64,000 nucleotides of DNA from Aplectana chamaeleonis (lineage: Eukaryota; Nematoda; Chromadorea; Rhabditida; Cosmocercidae), in contig JAPDOI010000886.1 in the NCBI GenBank assembly GCA_029168955.1, positions 124,001 to 188,000 of the forward strand, written 5' to 3'. A program made the position numbers and the translations under genes. Every line of letters begins with the position of its first letter. The first letter of the stretch is position 1. Positions 32,150 to 42,965 of this stretch are shown one piece after another. Under the pieces are notes generated by a model, which was given only the letters and a program-made list of their open reading frames with translations, did no database searches and was not told the DNA's origin.

Positions 32150-32500
32150 GACGTTTATACTCCCGCCGCCGAGAGACCCGGCGTATTGCGATCCACTAAG
32201 TTGTAGTTTATACTTCCGCCGCAAACCGGCGCGGCTAAATGCAATCTTACAATATCGATCGTGCCGCGCCGCGTGATCAATATTAGGGGTCGTTCACACT
32301 CACGCCGCCAAGCGGCGCGGCCAAGTGCATTACTGTAGTATTGATCACGCGGCGCGACACGATCTATAATATAGCATTGCACCTCGCCGCGCTGCTGAGC
32401 GGCGAAACTATAAACGACGCGTTACAGAAATGCGCCTCTCCGCGCCGCATGGCGGCGGAAGTATAGACGACCCCAATATCGATCATGCCGCTTCGCGCAG
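32150..32500. repeat. GC-rich repeats with many short palindromes
   Basis: The motifs GCGGCGCGGC, CCGCGCCGC, CCGCCGC and ATATCGATC alternate with TTTATACT-CCGCCG phrases repeated at about 32170, 32210 and, inverted, near 32455. It looks like several degenerate copies of a CCGCCG-ended foldback. I could not delimit a single element. Confidence 0.5.
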
Positions 32501-32504
32501 GGCT

Positions 32505-32590
32505 GCGCATGACTGATTTTTGTAATCTCGTAAATCGTAAATCGTAAGTTTTCAAATTCCTCGTAATTCGCAAATCGTATTTCACAAGGC
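32505..32590. repeat. CGTAAATCGTAA repeat with CAGGGCTGCGC end
   Basis: It is the counterpart of 6350-6440. CAGGGCTGCGCATGACTG is followed by TAATCTCGTAAATCGTAAA. The left end looks like a hAT-type terminus. The right end was not found. Confidence 0.45.
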
Positions 32591-32999
32591 CTGAGCGAAA
32601 CCAAAGCTTCCCAGCCGCGAAGACCACTCCAATCTAATGTTTCTAGAGTAGTCATTATAAAATAGTGAGCTCAATCGCTCCCGCCCGTATTTCAAGTTAC
32701 TGTTTCTCTAGAACGGGGGGGGGTTGTGGAAACTAAAACCCTGGTACTGTCCATATCTGCCTGACATCAACATAATTAATGCAAAACGAGAGAAAAACGG
32801 TTTGCGTTGGCTGGCCGTTCAAGCCAGCCTATCCCACCGATGGAGCACCTTGTACGGTGACGCAATATTTCGCACGATCCAATCGTGTGAGAACCTCAAT
32901 TCGGGCGTGGGGTGAATAGGCCAAGATGGTGCCTTGATAGAGTGTGCTTTCAAAGGTTGATCAGAAAAACAAGAACTTCTAATGAAATGATGATTGTGC

Positions 33000-33185
33000 A
33001 TTCTGATTATTCGAATTTCGAAAATTTGAATATGCTCTTAAAAATATTCGAATTTCGAATATTATTCGAGAGTCTGTTTTTGAAATATTCGAAATTCGAA
33101 TACTATTCCAAAGTCTGTTTTCGAAATAATCGAATTTCGAAAAATATTTGAAACCGTTTTTTACCAAGTATTCGAATTTCGATTG
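33000..33185. repeat. TTCGAAAATTCGAA-rich sequence
   Basis: TATTCGAATTTCGAATATTA, GTCTGTTTTTGAAATATTCG and related words repeat about four times at roughly 45-50 bp. Similar to 29345-29500. Probably a subterminal-repeat remnant of a hAT-like element. Confidence 0.55.
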
Positions 33186-33247
33186 TTGACGTCATGAGGC
33201 TGCTGATGCTTCACTGGGATGGTAATATCAGGTCTACGGGATGTTGA

Positions 33248-33691
33248 TAGGATGTGAACGCGGAATCGGGGATGGAGACTCTCCTCCGATGGGATGTCTA
33301 CTGCAAAAGCGTTTCCGCGGATAGGATGTTTACGGCACCATGGAGGGGGGCGACGGGCAGTTCTCGAGGGGCGGTCTCTGCCCTTTTCGGATGTCTACAG
33401 GGAGCATTGCGTGAGGTTACATCTCATCCGTGTCCTGTAGACAACGGCGAACGTCTGAGAGGGTGTGTATAGGATGTGAACGCGGAATCGGGGATGGAGA
33501 CCCTCCTCCGATGGGATGTCTACAGCAAAAGCGTTCCCGCGGATAGGTTGTCTACGGCACCAAGGAGGGGGGCGACGGGCAGTTCTCGAGGGGCGATCCA
33601 TGCCCCTTTTGGATGTCTACAGGGAGCATTGCGTGAGGTGACATTTCATTCGTGTCCTGTGGACAACAGCGAACGTCTGAGTAATGAGAGC
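33248..33691. repeat. 222-bp tandem duplication
   Basis: Two head-to-tail units of 222 bp, each starting GGATGTGAACGCGGAATCGG. They contain GGCGACGGGCAGTTCTCGAG and finish GAACGTCTGAG. The words GGGATGTCTAC and GTCTACAGG recur inside each unit. The right end of the pair is the inverted CTCAGACGTTCG end of the ~0.7-kb repeat family. Confidence 0.92.
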
Positions 33692-33712
33692 TATAGTAGC
33701 CTATATATTTAA

Positions 33713-34190
33713 CAGCTACGTTGAAAAAACCGCGAGAAAGTCACTGAAAACCCCTTTTTTTCAAACCGAAAATAGCTCAATCGACTTTTGAGAAAGGAAG
33801 AGTCGATCGTTAGATATCGCTGTTTTGACCAGCGATCTCACGATCAAACGAAGTTCATTACTCTTTCAAGTGATTTGTGGATAAGGAAAGGTTAACCGAT
33901 TTGTGTAGAAAAGTCATTCTTCACGTAATCGTAAAGTATATTACATCAACTTCCCCTCAGCTGTACTGAATCAATTGCTGATCATTTACTTATATGATGG
34001 CTGACAGCAAATTGTGTCAGATGACTGACGGACGGCCGGCCTCTTTTGACGAAATTTGAGACATTCAACCTCATTTATCTTTAGTATAAGGCGTTCTTAA
34101 CCGTACAAACTCTCCCTACGTTCTTAGGTGGGCCCAGATAATCACTTGAACCGAAAAAACGGTGAGTGGCTTTCAGCGCGTACGATGCCT
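33713..34190. mobile_element. Probable TTAA-flanked MITE, diverged ends
   Basis: The right end, CGCGTACGATGCCT before TTAA (34191-34194), is a good family match to 31819. The left end, CAGCTACGTTGAAAAAACCG after TTAA (33709-33712), matches only partly. The length of 478 bp fits the group. Confidence 0.55.
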
Positions 34191-35421
34191 TTAAGTCGTG
34201 CAAGCTCGGCGGCAGCAAATTCGCCTAGTCCGCACCGTGGCGTAGCAGTACTTCTTGAGAGCGGCGCTAGGGTCTCGGCGCTTTAGTACGATAAGGCGCT
34301 TCCCCGGAAAGGGATAGTGGCGGTCAAGTCTCGCCTTAAGCCAAGCGTCTTGTGCTAAACGCGCATGACGCGCTCGCGCAGACTATGAATACTGTAGCGG
34401 CGACGCTATGGCGGAGCAGAATAAAATGGGTCCTAACTTCGCCGAGCGATCAAAATCTCTTAATGCGACCACTATCATAGTAGCAGAAGATAGCACTAAA
34501 ATTAATTATTACTAAACAAAATGAAGTTGAACACGGATCAATAGTGAAAATCACGAAAAAATTGTTACAGCCGCCACCATGGTGGAGCGGGAGTCACGCG
34601 CGTGGCGCCTTGGCGAGGCGTCAGGCTTTTAATACATCAACTCCACGCCCGCGTCAGGCGCGTGAAGTATTAACAGGGCCTAACAATATCTTACCCGCAG
34701 CTACAATAAGCAGTTACCCGAAAATGTGAGTAAGATAAATAAAAAGTAGGAATTTTAGGATTTGGGAAACCCTGTGAACCAAGTAGATAACGCGATAAAA
34801 ATAACAATAATTTATTCCAAACGAGCAAAATAACAAACAACAAGAACAAAGGAATCCTACTAATAGATCACTAGAAGCCACTGGTAACCGAAACGAGTGA
34901 AGTTGATTTTCCCAGGGGTCGTGTGCACAAGATGAGTTTCAGCTATGTCCCTACACAACCTACTCCCCTAACCACTTTCCGAAATTTCCCGGTAAACCCT
35001 CTAAGAAATTCCGGTTAGAAACGATTAACGGGTGAACCGCACCACTATACGGGGCCCTTCTCAACGCTGGCACTAGACGGGAGCGGCTGCAGGCAGCAGG
35101 CGAATACAACGGCTGGCAGCACTGCGAAGAGGAGCGCTGGTAGCACTAGCACAGAGGCGAACTGGCAGCACTAGGCAGAGGCGAGCTGGCAGCGGAACGT
35201 TCAAGGCGAGGTGGCGGCAGAGCGATGGCGGCCGCTGTCAGCAACTGGGGGACTACTTAGAGACAGTGGACGAAGACGAGGCGCTCAACGCTGAGAATGA
35301 TGGCTGGCAGGAAAAGGGCAATCAATCAGCGGCTGAGAATCCTACCCTATACAGAAAGGAATTCTCTAGGAGGTGAGAGAACCCCTCAGAGAGATTGGCA
35401 AACGTCGAATAATCCCCCTGG

Positions 35422-35587
35422 GGTGTGTTTCAAGAACGTTTCCACGACTCCGTGGGAGGAAAAACAACCTTCCGATGGAGAATTTCGCTTTCCATGGATG
35501 CGAATAATAACTGAAAATTGCTCCCACGTTGCCGTGGCTACGTTTCCATGGACGCGTTTTGCAATGGGAATGTTCTTGGAACGCACC
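35422..35587. mobile_element. 166-bp MITE in a CCWGG site
   Basis: The ends GGTGTGTTTCAAGAACGTTT and the complement of GGTGCGTTCCAAGAACATT are inverted repeats. CCTGG precedes (35417-35421) and CCAGG follows (35588-35592). The flanks differ only at the central base, which would need one mutation after insertion. GTTTCCACG and GTTTCCATGG words repeat inside. Confidence 0.7.
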
Positions 35588-35651
35588 CCAGGTCGCTCAT
35601 CAGCGGCCTCATCGACTTTAGCACAACACGCCACGGCCAACACGCCACGGC

Positions 35652-36382
35652 TTGGGCGGTGTCGATGGGCGGTGCCGTAGCGCAGCCGCACGCTTCGAAC
35701 CCCCCCCTGTATGCTTGGACTGCGACAGCTCTTTACCCAGACAGCTGTCGCAGGCCGTTATGTTCCACACAGCAGTAAATGTGCGTTCGGGCGATCTAGA
35801 ACGCGAGGAGTCCAAAAAACTCGCTAGCCAGATTGCGCACCTCAACGGATATGAAGCTTACTCAAAGAGGGACCGGCCTACGTACGTCCGCGAGCAGAGT
35901 CCAAACGGACTTCAAGACGATAAAGTTCCCTTCAAAATTCCGTTTATCTTGGATGAGGTTAGCAGCGCCATCAGAAAGTGTTTGCGAAGAGCGGGACTAG
36001 AAAATTCAGTGGCTCTGGTGGATATCCCTGTTAATAACTTAAAACGTCATTTGGTGAGAAATCGCCTATACGATCGCGCCTGCGTTATACCACAATGCGT
36101 CATTTGCCCTCAGGGCAGGGAAGGAGACTGTGCTGTTTCTGGTGTCATCTATCTCATCACGTGCCAGAGCTGCGGTGAGGAGTATAGTGGCATCGGATTA
36201 ATTGCCACCTGGGGGAAGATTTTGAGGTGCGAGTGGAGATACTGGCGCGGGAGGGCATAACAAGTGCGCGGAAAGCTCTTGAGGCGTTTTGGATCACAGC
36301 GAGGGACCCCAAGATCAACCGGAAAGAGGAGGTTATAAATATCACACGGGAACTCCAGCTTTACGTCAGACTTGCCTTCTGA
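35652..36382 (+). pseudogene. Penelope-like polyprotein C-terminus, GIY-YIG endonuclease, broken
   Basis: The first frame (35652-36260) contains PFKIPFILDEVSSAIRKCL, then VDIPVNNLKRHLVRNRLYDR. These match the conserved region between reverse transcriptase and endonuclease in Penelope-like elements. C-V-I-C-P and GVIYLITCQSCGEEYSG follow; the latter is the GIY-YIG core, which cuts DNA for element integration. At about 36195-36214 the frame changes and the rest of the nuclease is deleted. The element's C-terminus resumes at 36215 with EDFEVRVEILAREGITSARK and EAFWITARDPKINRKEE, and stops at 36380-36382. The reverse transcriptase itself is absent, so the copy cannot move by itself. The initiator at 35652 is only the first ATG of the frame. 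Family assignment is by motif order. Confidence 0.8.
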
Positions 36383-36479
36383 CTTGGGCGTGAAACTCTA
36401 CTCCATTGGTGCTCCGCCGTACTCTACTGATCCGCGATCTCTATGGGCTTGACTAGGTATGTTACTACGCCTACTTTTC

Positions 36480-36665
36480 TCTTGTCTACTAGCTGGAAAA
36501 TTGGAAGTCGAATTTCTGTAGAGAGTTTACCGCAGAGGCGTTTGTCCGTGTATTTTCATGAATTTATTTGGCTCTTTCAGGCTCTGAAGAAGGCGAAGCC
36601 GCCGAAACGTCAGCCGAATAAAGCCGCATACTACCTCGTGCAAGCTTCAATCAAAGTTTTCAATA
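36480..36665 (+). promoter_or_regulatory. Penelope-like tail with hammerhead-ribozyme-like core
   Basis: CTGAAGA (36584-36590) fits the CUGANGA core. It is followed by a short GC hairpin and then GAAAC (36604-36608), the second conserved box. A related arrangement is at 7445-7468. Hammerhead motifs are documented in Penelope-like elements. Here the first stem II pair would be A-C, and I could not settle stems I and III, so activity is doubtful. Confidence 0.4.
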
Positions 36666-37250
36666 TTGCTACGATGCCGAGGTTTATCGAGAGTCGAACA
36701 TGGCCTAACAATATGGTGGGCCGATGAATATTTCTACGAAGTGATAGTCACAGTAAATGACAGCTCAAAACTAATTTCTAAAATCGGTCTATCATTTGTG
36801 AATTCGGGAAAATTTATGCGAAAATTAGAAGGAAGTATTCGAAAATTCGGAAAAATTATTCCAAAATCCGAAAATTCTGATTTTTGAATATACACGAAAA
36901 ATTGAAATTCGAAAAAGCACTTTTTCGAATATATTCCAAAATCAGAAATTCGAAAAATACCATTCTCGAGTTTATTAAAAAATTTGAAATTCGAAAACCA
37001 TGATTCTCGAGTTTATTAAAAAATTTGAAATTCGAAAACTTTGATTTTCGAATATATTCGAAAATTTGAAATTCGAAAAAAATGATTTTCGAATTTATTC
37101 GAAAATTTGAAATTCGAAAAAAATGAATTTAAAATATATTCGGAAATTCGAAATTTTTTAGTTTCGCCCAAGTATAATACATACGAATAAGCAAGACAAC
37201 GAGAAATATCACCCTTTATCCCCCGAATGTACATAAAGGCCAGCCGAATG

Positions 37251-40200
37251 CTGCCGAGATGTCGTACGTTCGTGCCGTGGCAGTGTGGAGGAAAGAAGAT
37301 CGCCTCCGTGCAAACCGACGCCATCGCCTCCACAAAGAGGGTTTTGTCATGGGAGAGGTGCTGGCCGGCCGCAGCTCTCCTTCGGATTCTCGTGCAAAGG
37401 GCCGGCGTGGAGAGGAATCCTGGACCCGCTCAGAAGTACCTATGCGCCACGTGCGGCGAGGATGTTAACTGGAGACATACCAGCGTCCAGTGCTTCGGAT
37501 GCCAAAGGTAAGTGCATCTTTTGTTCGGGTCTCAGTTCTGTGAGGCATCATAACTCATCTTTTCGTTGTGTATAATGCTCCTTACCTTCAATCTCAGATT
37601 CCTCTATCTCAAATCGCCCCCTTTCCATTGTGCATATCAATCTAAACGGCCTTCGTGCCAAGCTTTCTGAACTCTCTCTCTTTGCACGTACCTACCATCC
37701 AGACGTGATCATGGTTCAAGAAACCAAGCTCTCTGCTTCCCCTACCTATCCTCATCCCAATATTCCAGGCTATACTTCTTACCATGCTCCAAGGTCATCT
37801 CTACACGGTGGAGTTTCTACTTTTGTTCTATCCTCACTTCCCTCACACCTCATTCCCAGCACCCCCACGGACGGTACTCTCGAGTACCTCCCAATCCATC
37901 TCCCCCTAAAAACACCCCTTTCTCTTTTCAACATATACATTCCACCTACAACTTCATGCCCTTCATCTTACAATCCTATCCCAGTTCTCAAGCAGTTGAG
38001 CGACTGCTTCCTCTCATCCTCGGTTGTTTTCGCGGGTGATTTCAACGCTCACACCTTTTGCTCGTCTCTCGGTCCTGATGTTAGAGGGAATGACGTCGAA
38101 GAATGGGCAGATGAGTGCAACCTGGTCATTTTAAACGATGATCAGCCAACTCGTCTCCCTGCCAACGGCCGATCTTCTAGCCCAGACATATCTCTTGTCT
38201 CGTCCAACCTTTCTAGCTGCTGCTCATTGTCTACCTCGACTACTCTTCCAAGTGACCACGTTCCTGTCTTTGTCCACATCAATCTATTCAACTCTCTCGC
38301 TCCCTTTTCTGGTGTTCGCCAACGTTCTTATGTTAATTTAGGCCCATCAGACTGGCGCCTGTTCAGTGAAGTTGCGTTTCGCCTATCGGCAGATTACCCG
38401 TGGAATGGAAGCGTGCACCAGAAGGAGTGCCATCTATCTGACGCAATCCGCAAGGCCATGAATGCGGCTATTCATATCGGTCGCGTCAAGACGTTCTATC
38501 CAAATGTCAACAGGGACATTCTCGACAAAATTAGAACGAGAGATGCGAGGAGAGCGGTTAATCATCTGGACCCCGTGGTTGCTGAGCTTGACAGTGAGAT
38601 CAAAAAGGATTTGGACAGACACAAGAAAGAAGAGTGGGAGAAATTCACCGGGCATTTGGACTTCAAGACGGACAGTGCAGCTACTTGGAAGGTTTTACGG
38701 AAGCTTTCGGGTAAAAGCTCACTCGCCACCGTCTCCACAGTCGAATTCGACAACGGCGTATTCAAATCAGGAAAGGAAGCCGCTTATGCGCTCGGGAAAA
38801 GTTTTTTCATCACCAGTGCTAAACGAGGTCCGCAGAATAGAGTGACTGTAAGAGAGCTGTGCCGCCTCCCGCTTATGAGCACGGCCGAAGCGTTTACTAC
38901 GACGCAGGTCGAGAAGACTATAAAGGAAATGCGGAACTCTAGAGCTGTTGGTCCTGATGGGATATGTCCTGCTGTCTTGAAGAAGATACCCACTGGCCTA
39001 CTACCGCTTCTCACTGATGTGATAAACACCTCGTTCAGGTCGTGTACTATCCCGCAGAATTGGAAGACGGCAAACGTCGTGCCGCTGCCCAAGCCTGGCA
39101 AACCCCAAGCTTCAGTCAAGCGGTATCGCCCCATTAGTTTGCTGTCCTCTTTTGCTAAAGTAGCTGAAAAGCTGATCGTCAAAGACCTGGCCGAACATAA
39201 CGAGAGACACGTGTTTCAGCATGGATTCAGAAAAATGCATTCCACCACGACAGCTTTGTTAGAAATTACTAGCTATGCAATTGATGGTTTCAACGCCTAT
39301 AAGCCGCAGAGAACTGTAGCAGTTGCCTTGGATCTTACCAAGGCTTTCGACACAGTGAATCTTGGTATCTTATCAAACAACTTACTGGAGTCATCAATCC
39401 CGCCATGGCAAAAGCGCTGGATAGCTGCATTCACTAAGGGAATACGGGCTGGAGTGATGTTCCAGAATCATGTCTCGAACAGCATTCCGATTGCAGCTGG
39501 AGTCCCACAGGGCGGCGTATTGTCGCCTGCTCTCTTCAGTCTGTACCTCGAAGATATGCCCGCCCCTCCCCAAGATATCAAGGTGGTCGCTTACGCTGAT
39601 GATATGACTGTCTTGTGTCGTGATCGGGACATAAATGTGGCAGCCGCTAAGATTAACGGGTACTTGACCACACTGAAAAGCTTCTTCGACCGCAAAATGC
39701 TGAAGATTTCTGCGTCAAAGTCATCGGTATCCGTACTCACAACGGACCCATCTGAACACAACACAGCACACATCCGTATGTCGTAAGGAATGGAGATCGT
39801 TTGCCTGCCGCCCGCTTCCCAAAACTTCTCGGACTCGTGCTCGATCCATCGCTCAAGTTCCATAAGAACACGGAACAGAAGCAGGCTATCGTTAAAGCGA
39901 AGCTTAACGTGCTTAGAGCCCTGGGCGGTACAACGTGGGGTAGTAGCAAAGAAACCATTATTACAACGTATAAGGCGATTCTCCAGCCTGCACTAGAATA
40001 CGGCGCACCTGTTTGGCAGCATCTAGTTTCGGAATCCTCTTGGACTAAGACGCAACGCATACAGAATGCGGCTCTTCGAATCGCCACCGGATGTGCAAGA
40101 AGTTCCCCAGTCGCTCACTTGCATGCTGAGACCCACTTATTACCAGTAAGGGAGCACTGTGAGCTCCAGGCCCAACAATTTTTCATCAACATTGTCAAAC

Positions 40201-40701
40201 AACCAAATCACCCCTCTTGGAAAGTGCTTAATCTCGTCAGAGAAAGAGAGATCAGAAAGCCATTCGCCAATGCTCCCAGCAAAGTCAATCTTCAAAGATG
40301 GCACGACCCACAGCAAGAACGACTCCGTGTATTGCGCGAGGAGCATACTCAGTTCGTACGGTGCCATCTGGAAAAGGCGGTCATTAATCCCATATTGGGG
40401 GTAGTGCCGCCCCAAGTCTGCACATCCGAGTCTCAACTCGGAAGAAGGGCCAGGTGCACCCTGGCATCGCTGCGCTGTGGTCATTCGACCATGCTTATGT
40501 CCTACGCCAGCAAAATAGACAGCAGCAAATCAGATGTCTGCCCGGACTGGGGCTGCCTCGGCCATGACACTGCACACCTCTTCAAATGTCCGGAGAGACC
40601 CACCACGCTGACCGTAATGGACTTATGGACGAATCCGTTACTGGTCGCCCAGTTTCTCAACCTATGACAAAACCCTCAATGTGGCTGCAAAGAAGAAGAA
40701 G
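37251..40701 (+). mobile_element. Non-LTR retrotransposon (LINE), copy 1
   Basis: It has a 15-bp target duplication AAGGCCAGCCGAATG at 37236-37250 and 40702-40716. Its 5' end CTGCCGAGATGTCGTACG is identical to that of copy 2, so both are probably full length. The 3' end is a short (AGA)n tail. The insertion split a small MITE whose right part begins at 40720. The single-protein layout is 2A-like motif, PHD finger, endonuclease, reverse transcriptase, C-terminal Cys/His. It places the element in the broad jockey/I/ingi-like LINE assemblage, with the exact clade uncertain. Confidence 0.92.
37281..40667 (+). pseudogene. LINE polyprotein (endonuclease-reverse transcriptase), copy 1, broken
   Basis: Frame 37281-37511 carries AGVERNPGP (37401-37427) and the first half of a PHD finger (C-A-T-C, C-F-G-C). 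It stops at TAA 37509. A 2-bp deletion and a further TAA (37573) follow. The long frame 37630-39786 has the endonuclease, with catalytic motifs VQETK (Glu31), GDFNAH (136-141) and SDH (208-210). The reverse transcriptase follows, with RPISLLSSFAKVAEKL, GVPQGGVLSPALFSLYL and YADD (39592-39603). Near 39786 a frame change leads into 39801-40667, with the thumb and C-terminal region. There the first C-x2-C reads C-P-D-W, losing a cysteine present in copy 2. The copy is therefore inactive. The enzyme would nick target DNA and prime reverse transcription on it. Confidence 0.9.
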
Positions 40702-40719
40702 AAGGCCAGCCGAATGAGA

Positions 40720-40918
40720 CTGTCCGCCCACGCGGTTGGCATGAGTGTCGAGCGGCTTTTGGAAAGGCATTTTTCGAACTTGTAAGTCGATTAGAAGGAG
40801 TATTAGGCGAACAATGAGTAGTAGCCCAGATACCCGTTTGCAGGCGTGGAAAGGCTCGTCTGAATAAATGCCGTCGCGAGGACCGCTCAACACGCACCTC
40901 GATCGCCCGAGTGGACAG
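40720..40918. mobile_element. ~200-bp MITE with CTGTCCGCCCACGCGG ends
   Basis: CTGTCCGCCCACGCGGTTGG at 40720 pairs imperfectly with the complement ending at 40918, and GTGTCGAGCGGC pairs with GACCGCTCAACAC. A second copy is at about 56138-56330 with the same design. LINE copy 1 is inserted at its left flank. Confidence 0.65.
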
Positions 40919-41206
40919 TTTCAGTCGGACAGACTCTACATAAGGCAGGAACCCGCGTGTATGCGCCTGCGATATGTTACATGTAACTTAAGTGGCACAA
41001 TTAAAGCCACAAGTAACTTACATTGGCTCAGATATGTTACAAGAACTTGTTTTCGGGCGTTTATATTACAAGTAGCTTGTTTTCATTTTTCTGAGTATGC
41101 TAAATGGCTGCAGATCCACCCACATACCCTGTTCTCCACAACCGTACCATGCCCCAGCACGGCTAATTTAGTATGTTAACCCACAATTTTTAGGCTTCAA
41201 AGTTAA

Positions 41207-41702
41207 AATCAGTGTTCACGATTATTTTCAATTTTGAGATTATTCGCTATATTGCTTGAATGGCTCCCGGGTAGGATTAAAATGACGAAGAAATTGAGAA
41301 AAACGCACTAGAAGTACACGAAATCCTTAAGTATCACCTCGCCTTTTAAGTATCGCAGGAAGCGTTTGTTAACTTTTTAACAAAGAGAATAAAACTTTTT
41401 GTGGACCCGTCCTTTGCAACTCTCTACTCTCTGTTGCTCCGTCCTTTCCTTAGGACCCTAACTAATCTTGCTTTACATAAAATATTCTCTTCTTTTCGAT
41501 TGACCCAATTTTCCACCGTTGAGAACCACCATGAACATGTTCATCCAACCGGACAACTAGTCCATGTTATAGAATAATGTCACTGAAACAAGACGTTTTA
41601 ATGCGTTTCTCGCCTTTTCTTCGTAATTTTCGTAACACTTGGAGGACAGCGCATCAATTTACGTGACAAACTCGGGGACGAAAATCATTGTCAACACTGC
41701 CT
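41207..41702. mobile_element. TTAA-flanked MITE, diverged left end
   Basis: The right end, ATTGTCAACACTGCCT before TTAA (41703-41706), and the left end, AATCAGTGTTCACGATTATT after TTAA (41203-41206), are inverted repeats with two changes in the AGGCAGTG motif. Length 496 bp. No frame of note. Confidence 0.7.
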
Positions 41703-42149
41703 TTAATGTATCAAGTTTAAATTGGAATAGGAGTGACCTGCATCCATTTCCAGCCTCCTCTCCAAAAATGAGCTTCCTAGCACAATTTATGTGCACTCAC
41801 AAGATCGTGAACGCCAATTGAAAAAAAGGAGATAACACCAAAGTCGAGCGGTTTTTTTAATTTCCTTGAAAGCATTCTTGGGGGATAATACCAGCTTTTT
41901 GCGCTCTTTCCAATGCAATTTAAGGCTAATTTCTAGGTTCACTCTGAACTTAGATTCCGAAAAAGCGGTTGCGCGTGGCCAGTTAAAAAAAAACCAAATC
42001 TGGTGCTCGCTTCGCGCGCACCACAATGAGGTGAATTTGTTCAATCCGTGAGTCGTGCCGAATGGTTCAATCTTTTCGCTTGTTTTGTTATAGTCAGTTT
42101 TTTAATTGTTTGCTTTGATCACAAGCCCTTGAGAGGAGGAGGGCGAGAA

Positions 42150-42965
42150 TTGCACTTTAGGCGGCGTTCAGAGTTTATTCGCGGCACGACGCAGCGTTAT
42201 AGGCGCGTTACATGGGATTTTACGCCCAAATGATAATAGCTCCCCGTCAATCGCGTCGCATCGCTATGGTCGTCGCGCGAAGGCAAACTCGTTGCCGGTT
42301 TTTTTTCAGTTTTTTTTCATTAACACAGCAAGAACTGACAATGAAAACCATAAAATGAACATATTTAGGACCACTTATACTTAACAAACACGGAAGGACT
42401 GTTGCTAACTTCACTAGAAAAGTGCTGCTGCTTGTTTACGCGGAATCGCTTAGGTAGGCATTTGCGCGTCATCGCCCAACGTTAGCTCAGCGTTCACACC
42501 TGGATTCCCAGGCGACGCGGTTTTCGCGTCGCACTTAGGCGGCCTTCAGAGTTCACTCGCGGCGCGACGCGATGCTATAATCAGCCTACGTATCGTTGAA
42601 GTGGACGTTCGTAGTGAAGCGGAGCGATACATTAGAAATGACGCGTTCTTCGATTTCGCGCGGCGTCCATTGCGTCGCCTTGTAGTGCAACGCGACGCGA
42701 TGGACACCGCAAGATGACAAACCCGTTGCTACTTTTATTCACTGTTTTAACGTTAACACAACCTAATCTAACAATGAAAACACTGAAATAAGATATAGAG
42801 AATCACTAGCACTCGAACGTACCCGAAAAAAGCTGTTGCTGTTGCTACGAAAAAAAAAACTGCTGTTGCTTGTTCACGAGAAATCGCGTACGTACGCGAT
42901 CTCGCGTAGTCGCCCTGTTCGCGCTGCGTTCACACCTAAATACCGGTGCGACGCGATTTTCGCGT
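42150..42965. repeat. Two diverged ~410-bp tandem units, GCGACGCG-rich
   Basis: Landmarks repeat in order: TTCAGAGTTYAYTCGCGGCRCGACGC (42166, 42549), AACACA-C-A-AACTGACAATGAAAA or AATCTAACAATGAAAACA (42330, 42763), GCTGTTGCTTGTT near 42430 and 42860, and GTTCACACCT (42492, 42931) followed by CGACGCGRTTTTCGCGTC. No protein-coding signal. The unit is probably a GC-rich non-autonomous DNA element. Confidence 0.7.

Larger units (their letters stand above)
34690..36711 (+). mobile_element. Penelope-like element, truncated copy with 13-bp duplication
   Basis: The 2.0-kb insert is bounded by a perfect 13-bp duplication GGCCTAACAATAT (34677-34689 and 36712-36724). It contains, in order, unassigned sequence with degenerate GGCAGCACTAG and GCAGAGGCGA repeats (35100-35215), a small CCWGG-flanked MITE (35422-35587), a broken GIY-YIG coding region (35652-36382) and a 3' tail with a hammerhead-like core. 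The reverse transcriptase core is missing. Penelope-like elements are known to be 5'-truncated with variable target duplications. Confidence 0.75.
34195..37170. mobile_element. TATACTT-ended repeat, copy 2 (inverted), split by Penelope-like insertion
   Basis: Pieces 34195-34689 and 36725-37170 are the reverse complement of the copy at 30086-31112. Its interior phrase GGCCTAACAATRTGGTRGGCCGATG is interrupted after GGCCTAACAATAT, and that 13-mer is repeated on the far side of the insert. The right end has AAGTATA near 37160-37166 and TTCGAA-rich subterminal sequence from 36800. Confidence 0.7.

Noticed and set aside
34400..34480. GCCGCCATGG-type Kozak starts in GC-rich repeats (20024, 34575) as gene starts
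   Set aside because: They recur in every copy of the MITE at the same place, with frames that stop soon after.
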